The position numbers and the translations under genes are program-made. Below, piece by piece: positions 25,488 through 32,668 of a stretch of DNA of 64,000 nt; the stretch's first letter is position 1; every line of letters begins with the position of its first letter. A model generated the notes under the pieces. The model saw nothing but the letters and a program-made list of their open reading frames with translations, did not search any database and was not told the origin of the DNA. Source of the DNA: Kistimonas asteriae (lineage in GTDB: Bacteria > Pseudomonadota > Gammaproteobacteria > Pseudomonadales > Endozoicomonadaceae); assembly GCF_018263925.1 (NCBI RefSeq), contig NZ_JAEVHF010000004.1, forward strand, positions 62,001 through 126,000. The letters are read 5' to 3'.

Positions 25488-25529
25488 CCCATCACCCATC
25501 ACCCATCACCCATCACCCATCACCCATCA
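25488..25529 (-). repeat. Six tandem CCCATCA heptamers (TGATGGG on transcript)
   Basis: Six perfect copies of CCCATCA fill 25488-25529. On the minus strand, which is the transcribed sense of the LysR gene ending at 25531, they read TGATGGG, giving six GGG tracts with 4-base loops. This meets the G3-N1-7 rule for a G-quadruplex in DNA and in the mRNA 3' untranslated region, starting one base after the stop codon. Confidence 0.85.
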
Positions 25530-25530
25530 C

Positions 25531-26415
25531 TTAATGATCAGAAAAAATGCCTGCTACTTTTTCCGCTAACCAGCCAAGCGCCAACCCGGGACAAGAGTAT
25601 TTAGCCATGACCCGTTCTACAGGGGCTTGCCAGGGGTTGTGGTCAAAGCTAATGGGTAAGCGAACAAGTAATCCCTGCTCAAGCTCATGCTCTACCAGAT
25701 GCAGGGGAACATAGCTCCAGCCAAGCCCTTGTCGCGCTAACTCTCGTAACAGGTAAAACGTATTCGTCCACCAAATGTCTGTTGAAAGTGATGGAAAATA
25801 GGCCAGTCCTGAACCATCAAATCCTTTAACCAGGAGTTGCCGGTAATGTTGCAGGCAATCAACATCGACCTGCTCCTGTTTTGCCAAAGGATGTTCCGGG
25901 TTTGCCACCACAACAAAGGGGAGTGAACCCAGGTAGCAAGTAGAAACATTCGGGGGGATGCCAGTATCAGCAAACGTCAAACCTAACTGAGCTTTGCCAT
26001 CGGCAACCATGGCATGGACATCGGGACTGGCAACAGTGTGAATATTTAAGGCAGTTGCAGGAAAGTGATGGGCAAACTCTGTCAGTACCCGGGACATTGC
26101 CGGGATCATTAACGCTTCATCCACCGCCAGCATTAATTCGTCTTCGTGTCCTTCTGCCAGTGATTTGGCGGTTTTTTCCATATCATGATCAAGCCTTAGC
26201 ATGGCTTTTGCCAGCGGCAATAGACGACGGCCTTCTGCTGTGATGACAGGGGAGCGGCCCGTTCTGGAAAAGAGCTCGTTGCCAAGATCGATCTCCAGGT
26301 TGGCAATGCCCTGGCTAACGGCAGATTGCGCTTTTTCGAGTTTTCGTGCTGCTGCTGAGAAAGATCCCAGTTCGGCACTCAGTACAAACATCTTTAACTG
26401 CTCAAGGCTATACAT
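25531..26415 (-). CDS. LysR-family regulator (AceR-like position)
   Basis: 294-residue LysR regulator: winged helix (about 2-60) with QLKMFVLSAELGSFSAAARKLEKAQSAVSQGIANLE, then a LysR_substrate domain. It is divergent from a PACE-family efflux gene, the arrangement of aceR/aceI in Acinetobacter, where the regulator responds to chlorhexidine or polyamine-like compounds. Its stop codon is followed at once by the TGATGGG array. Regulation of the efflux gene is inferred from layout. Confidence 0.92.
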   Translation of the reverse strand: MYSLEQLKMFVLSAELGSFSAAARKLEKAQSAVSQGIANLEIDLGNELFSRTGRSPVITAEGRRLLPLAKAMLRLDHDMEKTAKSLAEGHEDELMLAVDEALMIPAMSRVLTEFAHHFPATALNIHTVASPDVHAMVADGKAQLGLTFADTGIPPNVSTCYLGSLPFVVVANPEHPLAKQEQVDVDCLQHYRQLLVKGFDGSGLAYFPSLSTDIWWTNTFYLLRELARQGLGWSYVPLHLVEHELEQGLLVRLPISFDHNPWQAPVERVMAKYSCPGLALGWLAEKVAGIFSDH

Positions 26416-26479
26416 ATCGGTTTTTCTGATGGTTACTAACTTTTATGTATCGGACTAAAAGATATTATCGCTCATTAAA

Positions 26480-26498
26480 CACTCTCATCTTTTGAGTG
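26480..26498. promoter_or_regulatory. Operator candidate between LysR and PACE genes
   Basis: CACTC (26480-26484) and GAGTG (26494-26498) form an interrupted palindrome in the 106-base divergent gap, compatible with the LysR T-N11-A rule. Inferred binding site for the flanking regulator. Confidence 0.35.
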
Positions 26499-26521
26499 AA
26501 TCGATATTTTTGAGTTAATTT

Positions 26522-26971
26522 ATGACGATAAAAGAACGCATTTTCCATTCAGTTCTGTTTGAAATGGTTGCCCTTGTGATCCTTATTCCCCTGGGTAGCG
26601 CATTAACGGGGCAGGGAGCAGCCGCTATGGCAACAATGGTGGTGAGCCTCGCCGTCATTGCCATGGTGTGGAATTATCTGTTTAACCTGGCTTTTGACAA
26701 CGTGTTTGGACAGGAACGTATTCAAAGAGGCTTGGGGCTGCGAATTTTCCATGGTTTCAGCTTTGAGATGGGATTGGTGGTCTTTACTGTCCCGTTTTTG
26801 ATGTGGCATTTACGGGCCGGTTTCTGGGAGGTAATGCTTCTTGATCTGGGCTTTATTATCTTTTTCCTGATCTATGCCATTATCTTTAATTGGAGCTACG
26901 ATCAGCTCCGGGCCTTCTGTCAGCGTCGCATGAAGGCCGGTTTATCGATCCAGAGCCCGACTCGTGGCTAA
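26522..26971 (+). CDS. PACE-family efflux transporter
   Basis: 149-residue inner-membrane protein with four membrane segments arranged as two BTP (bacterial transmembrane pair) repeats: ERIFHSVLFEMVALVILIPLG ... MVWNYLFNLAFD and LRIFHGFSFEMGLVVFTVPFL ... IIFNWSYDQLR. Glu14 in the first helix matches the essential acidic residue of AceI. PACE proteins export chlorhexidine, biocides and short diamines by proton antiport. The agmatinase-family gene about 1 kb away could produce putrescine, a native PACE-type substrate, but this link is speculative. Confidence 0.9.
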   Translation: MTIKERIFHSVLFEMVALVILIPLGSALTGQGAAAMATMVVSLAVIAMVWNYLFNLAFDNVFGQERIQRGLGLRIFHGFSFEMGLVVFTVPFLMWHLRAGFWEVMLLDLGFIIFFLIYAIIFNWSYDQLRAFCQRRMKAGLSIQSPTRG

Positions 26972-26986
26972 CGCCATAGTCGGGCT
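26954..26986 (+). terminator. Hairpin at end of PACE gene
   Basis: AGCCCGACT (26954-26962) pairs with AGTCGGGCT (26978-26986), a 9-bp stem that spans the stop codon. AATAATGG follows, so there is no U-tract; probably a 3'-end stem or Rho-assisted terminator. Confidence 0.4.
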
Positions 26987-27079
26987 AATAATGGAGATCA
27001 TCTTTGTTTATGGCAATGGCGCCTTTCCTTGGTCAAGTTTCCCCCAGCAGGCGTCAAAGTCAAAGTAACGACATAAGGA

Positions 27080-27358
27080 TCAGGCCATCACGTTGCTTCT
27101 GGCGGAGTAGTAGGAGGCTTTCAATTTCCGATACAACGCGGTGATACCAATACAGAACCAGCAGCATTGGATCAGGAAGGAGCCAATGTTGAACGACTCT
27201 GACAGGGATATCAGAAACAGGACGGAGCCTCCCAAATTGAGGAACAGTGTGGAGTAATGGGTGGGTTTTATGATATCCAGCTGTATCAGGAAATAGGCGC
27301 AGGTATGAAAGATTGCTGCAACAACACCTGCCAGTGCGAAGAGATTGATCGTTTCCAT
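27080..27358 (-). CDS. CBU_0592-family small membrane protein (copy 2)
   Basis: 92-residue protein with three predicted membrane helices, beginning METINLFALAGVVAAIF and containing CAYFLIQLDIIKPTHYSTLFLNLGGSVLFLISL, the pattern of the CBU_0592 membrane family. GAGGAC upstream of the ATG. It starts 3 bases after the stop codon of a paralogue that shares the same first seven residues and helix plan, so the two are a tandem duplication and likely form a pair. Function unknown. Confidence 0.72.
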   Translation of the reverse strand: METINLFALAGVVAAIFHTCAYFLIQLDIIKPTHYSTLFLNLGGSVLFLISLSESFNIGSFLIQCCWFCIGITALYRKLKASYYSARSNVMA

Positions 27359-27361
27359 GGC

Positions 27362-27616
27362 TTACACTGTCCTCGTCTGTAGTTTTTTGTAGAGTCCTGC
27401 CAGGCCAATGACAATCCAGACCAGCTGGATGACCAGTGAGCCAAGGTTAAAACCATCGTACAGCGAGATAAGCACCAGAAAGGCGCCACCGAGATTCAGT
27501 GATAGCGTGACAACATGCTCGGCCGCATAAATTTCGAGCTGGATTAGAAAATAGGCACCGACAATACCGATGGCCCCCAGTATGCCGAAGACAAAAAACA
27601 GATTGATCGTTTCCAT
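27362..27616 (-). CDS. CBU_0592-family small membrane protein (copy 1)
   Basis: 84 residues from the ATG at 27616, which has a very strong GGAGG ribosome binding site; the longer frame from 27700 is unnecessary. Three membrane helices: METINLFFVFGILGAIGIVGAYFLIQLEI, LSLNLGGAFLVLISLYDGF, LVIQLVWIVIGLAGLYKKL. First gene of the tandem pair. Downstream of, and on the same strand as, the SpeB-family gene but about 160 bases apart with hairpins between. No function can be given. Confidence 0.72.
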   Translation of the reverse strand: METINLFFVFGILGAIGIVGAYFLIQLEIYAAEHVVTLSLNLGGAFLVLISLYDGFNLGSLVIQLVWIVIGLAGLYKKLQTRTV

Positions 27617-27733
27617 ACTCCCCCCTCCATAACCGCCGTTATGAATGTTGATCATCATTGGAACGATAACCGCGAGTATTGATGCCAGTTTTTTCTGCAC
27701 ATTCTGCCGACATCCTGAGGTCGCGGTCAGTGA

Positions 27734-27775
27734 CGGATCAGCGGCGAGGTCGGTGCCACTGATCCGTAGATCAGT
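27734..27775. promoter_or_regulatory. Two mutually exclusive hairpins after speB
   Basis: CGGATCAG (27734-27741) can pair with CTGATCCG (27759-27766), or ACTGATC (27758-27764) can pair with GATCAGT (27769-27775). The two stems share bases, so only one can form. They follow the SpeB-family stop codon; no U-tract is present. Confidence 0.35.
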
Positions 27776-27776
27776 C

Positions 27777-28748
27777 TTATTGCTGTTTCTTCAGGGCACG
27801 TTCGTGGAAAATGAAACCGATGCTGTTCATCAGCACCTGGGCGGCAAGGATTGAGGTCACACCGGCCGGGTCATAAGCCGGTGCCACTTCAACCAGATCC
27901 ATACCCACAATATTGCCTTTGCGGGTCAGTCCCTTGATGATTTCGAGGACTTCATAGTACTGGAAACCACCATGGCTTGGTGTGCCGGTACCGGGGGCGA
28001 TGGAAGGGCAGAAGCAGTCAATATCCAGGGTGATGTAGTACTGGTCACGATCCGGAATGCGGGACAGGACTTCTGCGGTACCCATTTCACGGACTTGGCG
28101 AACAGACATGATGTCAGAGCCGGCGGCGCGGGCGTCGTCATAGTCAGAGCGGCTGGAGGAAGAAACGTTGCGGATGCCCATCTGGGTCATGCCGGAGATA
28201 TGACTGGATTCCGAGGCTCGACGCAGCGGGTTGCCGTGACCGTAACGGACACCGTGGCGTTCATTCACGAAATCAAGGTGCGCATCAAAGTGAATGACGT
28301 GGATTGGGCCACGATCTTCAAAGGCAGCCAGACAGGGGTAGTTGATAGAGTGGTCGCCACCGAGAATGATCGGCATGGCGCCCTGTTCCAGAATCTTTTT
28401 CACTGCCGCCTTGGTGTTGGCGTGGCTCTTGTTCATGTCGGTGTGCACGATGTCGGCATCACCGACGTCAACCATGCGCACGTCTTCCTGGGTCAGGTAC
28501 AGGGTGTCGTCTTCGTGATCGTAAGCGCCGCCATGGCCAAAGGAGAACAGGGTGGAGGCTTCACGAATGGAACGAGGCCCGAAGCGGGCACCACTGCGCC
28601 ACTGGGTACCCATGTCATTTGGAACACCAAGGATGGCGACGTCTGCGTCGATGTTATCCCAGTCCAGGCAGATGGGAGACTTGGCGAAGGTGCAGTGTCC
28701 GACAAAAGGCAGGTTCAGGCGACCGCTATCGTACGCATTCTCTGACAT
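27777..28748 (-). CDS. speB: Agmatinase-family ureohydrolase
   Basis: 323-residue Mn-dependent ureohydrolase (agmatinase/guanidinobutyrase/arginase fold). Metal ligands present: His133 in GGDHS, Asp155/His157/Asp159 in DAHLD, Asp242 and Asp244 in LDIDCF; also RSGARFGPRSIREAS and APGTGTPSHGGF. The usual DxDxxDP is DIDCFCP here, Cys replacing the non-ligand Asp. Agmatinase releases urea from agmatine to give putrescine; related enzymes use guanidinobutyrate or other guanidino acids, and sequence alone does not decide. No arginine decarboxylase is adjacent. Confidence 0.85.
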   Translation of the reverse strand: MSENAYDSGRLNLPFVGHCTFAKSPICLDWDNIDADVAILGVPNDMGTQWRSGARFGPRSIREASTLFSFGHGGAYDHEDDTLYLTQEDVRMVDVGDADIVHTDMNKSHANTKAAVKKILEQGAMPIILGGDHSINYPCLAAFEDRGPIHVIHFDAHLDFVNERHGVRYGHGNPLRRASESSHISGMTQMGIRNVSSSSRSDYDDARAAGSDIMSVRQVREMGTAEVLSRIPDRDQYYITLDIDCFCPSIAPGTGTPSHGGFQYYEVLEIIKGLTRKGNIVGMDLVEVAPAYDPAGVTSILAAQVLMNSIGFIFHERALKKQQ

Positions 28749-29145
28749 GTGAATTCCCTCGTTAGTAAGCAGACTGTTTGTGGGTCTGTAGTCTGTTGGT
28801 ATTGGATTCTAGGGAGGGGGACAGCGCTGTTACATAGCCGGTACTGGAAGCTTATATCGAGATTATTGATGTATTCAGGCTGGTGCATGAATAGCTCGGC
28901 ACATCCTGATTGTTTCTCTTTCGTCTAGGTGAAACCTGCAAGGCAAACAATATGAGCGGCCTATGAGTTGATGATCAGCGTCTGGTCTCTACTGCGTTTT
29001 GTTGAGCACAATCATTGATCAAAGTATTCGGTCACAGCACCTTTCCTGTTGGCTGTTCATCGTGAAGCTGCTGACGGATTGGCAATGAAACCATGAAAGC
29101 TGATGTAAAATTGAGGCTGTAGTGAAGGTATGACGGGTAATACTG
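28749..29145. other. Intergenic region, nothing recognised
   Basis: About 400 bases between the divergent SpeB-family gene and the DUF4344 gene. Short open frames on the minus strand overlap one another and lack ribosome binding sites; I do not accept them. It should contain promoters for both flanking genes. Confidence 0.4.
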
Positions 29146-29940
29146 GTGATAAGAAGGTTTGTTTCTGCGATCTGTTGCATCTTTGTTTCTGGCCTGGTAT
29201 TGGCCGGTAATGCGGTACAGGTTCGCTTCTTGCCAACATCGGATCCTGAGACGCAAGCGATAAAACAGGTGATTGCGCAATCGCTTCTGGTGCAGGAGGT
29301 CATCAAGTTGATGCGTGAGCGTTACCGTTTATCTGAACGCTTGACGATACAGTTCGGAGGAGACGATGATCCGGCTTACGCCCCTGAAACGCACACCATT
29401 CTGATTCCTTACGACTTCTTTGCTGAGGCCATGGAACGGTTTGAAAGCGCAAACTATCTAGAAACCGGCGTGACTTCCCAAAATGCAGCACTGGATGTAC
29501 TGGCCCATACACTGTTGCATGAATTTGGCCATGCCATTATCAGTATGAATAAACTCCCTGTGGTAGTGAAAGAGGAGGATGCAGCTGACAGTCTTGCAAC
29601 GTTGCTCTTGATTGAGCGATTTGAAAATGGTCAGGACATTGCGTTGACGGCTGCAGACATGTTTGCACTGGAAAGCGAAGATTACGAGATATTGGAAGAG
29701 CCTGACTTCTGGGACGAGCACAGCCTGGATGCTCAGCGTTATTACACAACGCTTTGTCATATCTATGGCAGTGATCCAGATAAGTACACCAGCTTGATGG
29801 AAGATGCAGAGATTGATCAGGATCGTCGAGAGCTTTGTATTGATGAATATGATGCGCTGTCGGCTGGCTGGGATGCATTGCTGGCGCCTTATCAGCAAGG
29901 TTCTCAGATAAAAGCCGCCAGACAATCCCATCAACCATAA
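29146..29940 (+). CDS. Secreted DUF4344 putative zinc metallopeptidase
   Basis: 264 residues beginning at a GTG (29146); an in-frame TGA 15 bases upstream excludes a longer protein. N-terminal signal peptide (RR then ICCIFVSGLVLA, cleavage near residue 20). The zinc motif HEFGH is at 125-129, within LAHTLLHEFGHAII, preceded by ILIPYDFF; a downstream EED and ADSLATLLL segment is typical of DUF4344, where EEDAAD may provide the third ligand. A C-terminal Cys pair may form a disulfide. Periplasmic or surface peptidase of unknown target; not operonic with neighbours. Confidence 0.78.
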   Translation: MIRRFVSAICCIFVSGLVLAGNAVQVRFLPTSDPETQAIKQVIAQSLLVQEVIKLMRERYRLSERLTIQFGGDDDPAYAPETHTILIPYDFFAEAMERFESANYLETGVTSQNAALDVLAHTLLHEFGHAIISMNKLPVVVKEEDAADSLATLLLIERFENGQDIALTAADMFALESEDYEILEEPDFWDEHSLDAQRYYTTLCHIYGSDPDKYTSLMEDAEIDQDRRELCIDEYDALSAGWDALLAPYQQGSQIKAARQSHQP

Positions 29941-30021
29941 CAACCTGTGTCGCCGGATGGCTCGTATTCTGTTTCTGCCTGATATAATGCCGGCCTTTTG
30001 ATACCTGCGAGTTCTGTTTTC

Positions 30022-30810
30022 ATGTCTTCAGACAGCTTTGATCAGCGCTTCGGCGGAACCCGTCGTCTGTATGGCGTTGAGGCGACCGAGCGGCTGAGTC
30101 GCGCCCATGTGTGTGTGATCGGCATTGGTGGTGTCGGTTCCTGGGCGGCGGAAGCACTGGCCCGGTCGGCAGTTGGGGAGATTACCCTGATTGATCTGGA
30201 TGATATCTGCGTCACCAATACCAACCGTCAGCTTCATGCGTTGGCCAACACGATTGGTCAGGACAAAACGGAGGTGATGGCCGAACGTATCCGGCAGATC
30301 AATCCGGAATGTGTTGTCCATACGGTGGATGACTTTGTGACCCCGGAGAATGTCGGCGAGTTGATCGACAAGCGTTTTGACTACGTGCTGGATGCCATTG
30401 ATAGCTTCCGGGCCAAGGCGGCGCTGATTGCCCACTGTAAGCGCAATAAGATCAAGATCATTACGACTGGTGGTGCGGGCGGGCAGGTCGATCCCCTGAA
30501 AATCCAAGTGGCAGACCTGACCAAAACTGTTCAGGACCCGTTGTCGCGTAAGGTCAAGGATCAGTTACGGCGTTTTCACAACTTCTCCAAGAACCCAAAA
30601 CGACGCTTTGCGGTTGAATGTGTCTTTTCCACGGAAGCAGCCCGTTACCCGCAGCCAGACGGTTCTGTCTGTCAGACCAAGCCGGATGCTGCGGGTTCCA
30701 TGAAAATGGACTGCGCCAGTGGTTTTGGCGCCGCGACAGTCGTCACAGCGACGTTTGGTTTTGTCGCTGTTGCCCGGATTATCGAGAAGTTAACAACGGT
30801 AGCCAAATAA
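30022..30810 (+). CDS. tcdA: tRNA threonylcarbamoyladenosine dehydratase TcdA
   Basis: E1-like ATP-dependent enzyme (also CsdL) that dehydrates t6A37 in tRNA to the cyclic ct6A form. 262 residues from the ATG at 30022; a TTG 24 bases earlier is less likely. Rossmann GIGGVGS at 34-40, TLIDLDDICVTNTNRQ, and the late Cys segment around GSVCQTK / MKMDCASGFG. In E. coli it works with the CsdA-CsdE sulfur-transfer pair from one operon. Here it converges, with only 4 bases between, on a gene encoding a fused desulfurase and SufE/CsdE protein, so the functional link is kept although strand is not. Confidence 0.95.
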   Translation: MSSDSFDQRFGGTRRLYGVEATERLSRAHVCVIGIGGVGSWAAEALARSAVGEITLIDLDDICVTNTNRQLHALANTIGQDKTEVMAERIRQINPECVVHTVDDFVTPENVGELIDKRFDYVLDAIDSFRAKAALIAHCKRNKIKIITTGGAGGQVDPLKIQVADLTKTVQDPLSRKVKDQLRRFHNFSKNPKRRFAVECVFSTEAARYPQPDGSVCQTKPDAAGSMKMDCASGFGAATVVTATFGFVAVARIIEKLTTVAK

Positions 30811-30814
30811 GACG

Positions 30815-32518
30815 CTAACGGTAACGGTGGGCTGTCAGCTGGATCTCTTTCACGATGGCCCGGATACCGTTGCCCCTGGAAGGGCTCAGGTGATGCATGA
30901 GCCCCAGCTGGTCAAAGCAGACTTCCATGTCGACGTTTTCAATCGTCTCGGGTGTTCGCCCATTCAATGCAGAAAGAATCAGGGTGATCAGTCCGCGGAC
31001 AATACGGGCATCACTGTCGATGGCGAAATAGAGGCGCATGGTCGTTTCATCGTAATAATGATGCAGCCAGACGGTACTTTCACAGCCATGGAGCCGGTTT
31101 TCTTCCAGCTTCATGGTATCAGGTAACGCGGGCAGTTTTTTCCCCAACAGCATGATGTGGCGATAACGTTCCTGCCAGCCTCGCAATGTTTGGAGTGCTT
31201 CAATCAGGTTGCCTGTATCTGCAACCTGGGGAGATTCATAGGTAAATGCATCCGGTATTGTCGCTGCCGCTGTTGCGGCAAGCTCGGGTTCTATAGTGAA
31301 TGACAGACTGTCTTTTTGCAGGGCGGCGACGGCATCAACGAACGTTTGGATTTCGGCCTCGGTATTATAGAGGGCGATGGATGCCCTGACGGTGCCAGAG
31401 AGGTTCAGAACAGACATCAATGGCATGGTGCAATGGTGGCCCGTCCGTACCGCGATACCCTGCTGGTCGAGCAGTGTACCGATATCCTGGTTATGCAGCC
31501 CTTCCATCACAAACGAGATGACCGAAGTTTTCTGTGGCGCCGTACCGATGACCTGAAGGCCGGGTATCGCATTAAGTCCTTCTGTCGCCTGTGCAAGCAG
31601 GAACTGCTCATTGGCCTGAATCTGGCCATGGTCATACTGGTTTAGGAAATCAATAGCGGCTGCGAGCCCCAGGGCACCGACGACGTTCGGCGTGCCGGCT
31701 TCAAACCGGAAGGGCGGTGTATTGAATATGGTGCCTTCAAAACTGACGCGTTCAATCATTTCCCCGCCGGTCTGCCAGGGCGGCATGGCTTGCAGCAGGT
31801 CACGTTTGCCATACAGGACGCCAATGCCGGTAGGGCCGTAGACCTTATGGCCGGAGAATACATAAAAATCACAGTTCAGCGCCTGAACATCCACCGGGTA
31901 ATGGGCGACGGCCTGGGATCCATCAATCAATACACGGGCACCGACGGTATGGGCTTCCCTGATAATATCGAGGACAGGGTTCACGGTGCCAATGGCGTTG
32001 GAGACCTGGCAAAGGCTGACCAGACGTGTCTGTGGCCCCAGCCGTTGCCGGAAAGCGTCCATATCCAGTTCGCCATTGGGATGGATGGGGATGACGTTCA
32101 GGCGGGCGCCGGTGAGCAGGCATACCTGCTGCCAGGGCACAATATTCGCGTGATGCTCCATCGCTGAGATCAGGACTTCATCGCCGGCTTTCAACTCGCT
32201 GAGCCCCCAGCTGTGGGCCACCAGGTTGATGGCCTCTGTCGCACCCCGGGTCCAGATGATTTCATCCGTGTGGCCGGCATTGAGGAAGCGGCGTACCGTG
32301 TCACGGGCATCTTCAAAGGCATGGGTCGCCCTGGCGCTGAGGAAATGGGAGGCACGATGGACATTCGCGTTGGCTTCGCGGTAATAGTCGCTGATCGCGC
32401 GGATGACACACTCAGGTTTCTGTGTGGTGGCGGCATTATCGAGGTAGATCAGGGGGTAACCGTTGGCGCGTTGCTGGAGGATGGGGAATTCGGCGCGCAG
32501 CTCAGTGAGTTCTCGCAT
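30815..32518 (-). CDS. sufS: Fused cysteine desulfurase (SufS/CsdA) and SufE/CsdE sulfur acceptor
   Basis: 567-residue fusion. Residues 1-405 are a group II PLP cysteine desulfurase: LDNAATTQKP, ATEAINLVA, SGHKVYGPTG with the PLP Lys225, and active Cys363 in RTGHHCTMPLM. A low-complexity linker (about 406-435, Ala/Thr-rich) leads to a complete SufE-fold domain (about 436-565) with acceptor Cys479 in HGCESTVWL and IVRGLITLILSALNG, closer to CsdE than SufE by eye. The desulfurase takes sulfur from L-cysteine as a persulfide and passes it to the acceptor; here both are one chain. Neighbouring tcdA (convergent) supports a CsdA-CsdE role; no sufBCD is present. I see no stop or frame change in the linker. 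Confidence 0.93.
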   Translation of the reverse strand: MRELTELRAEFPILQQRANGYPLIYLDNAATTQKPECVIRAISDYYREANANVHRASHFLSARATHAFEDARDTVRRFLNAGHTDEIIWTRGATEAINLVAHSWGLSELKAGDEVLISAMEHHANIVPWQQVCLLTGARLNVIPIHPNGELDMDAFRQRLGPQTRLVSLCQVSNAIGTVNPVLDIIREAHTVGARVLIDGSQAVAHYPVDVQALNCDFYVFSGHKVYGPTGIGVLYGKRDLLQAMPPWQTGGEMIERVSFEGTIFNTPPFRFEAGTPNVVGALGLAAAIDFLNQYDHGQIQANEQFLLAQATEGLNAIPGLQVIGTAPQKTSVISFVMEGLHNQDIGTLLDQQGIAVRTGHHCTMPLMSVLNLSGTVRASIALYNTEAEIQTFVDAVAALQKDSLSFTIEPELAATAAATIPDAFTYESPQVADTGNLIEALQTLRGWQERYRHIMLLGKKLPALPDTMKLEENRLHGCESTVWLHHYYDETTMRLYFAIDSDARIVRGLITLILSALNGRTPETIENVDMEVCFDQLGLMHHLSPSRGNGIRAIVKEIQLTAHRYR

Positions 32519-32668
32519 GGAAGATCATTGCCCATGTATATGGCGGATAGGTGAAGCCCAACAGTTTACCATGGAACCCCTGCATCAACCCTCCAGGCGG
32601 ACGACACCTGCAAGGGAACCGGTTATGCTTGGATAAACGATCAATATTGGTTTGCGGACAGACACGGT

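Noticed and set aside
25488..25529. CRISPR-like array.
   Set aside because: Seven-base units with no spacers; a simple tandem repeat.
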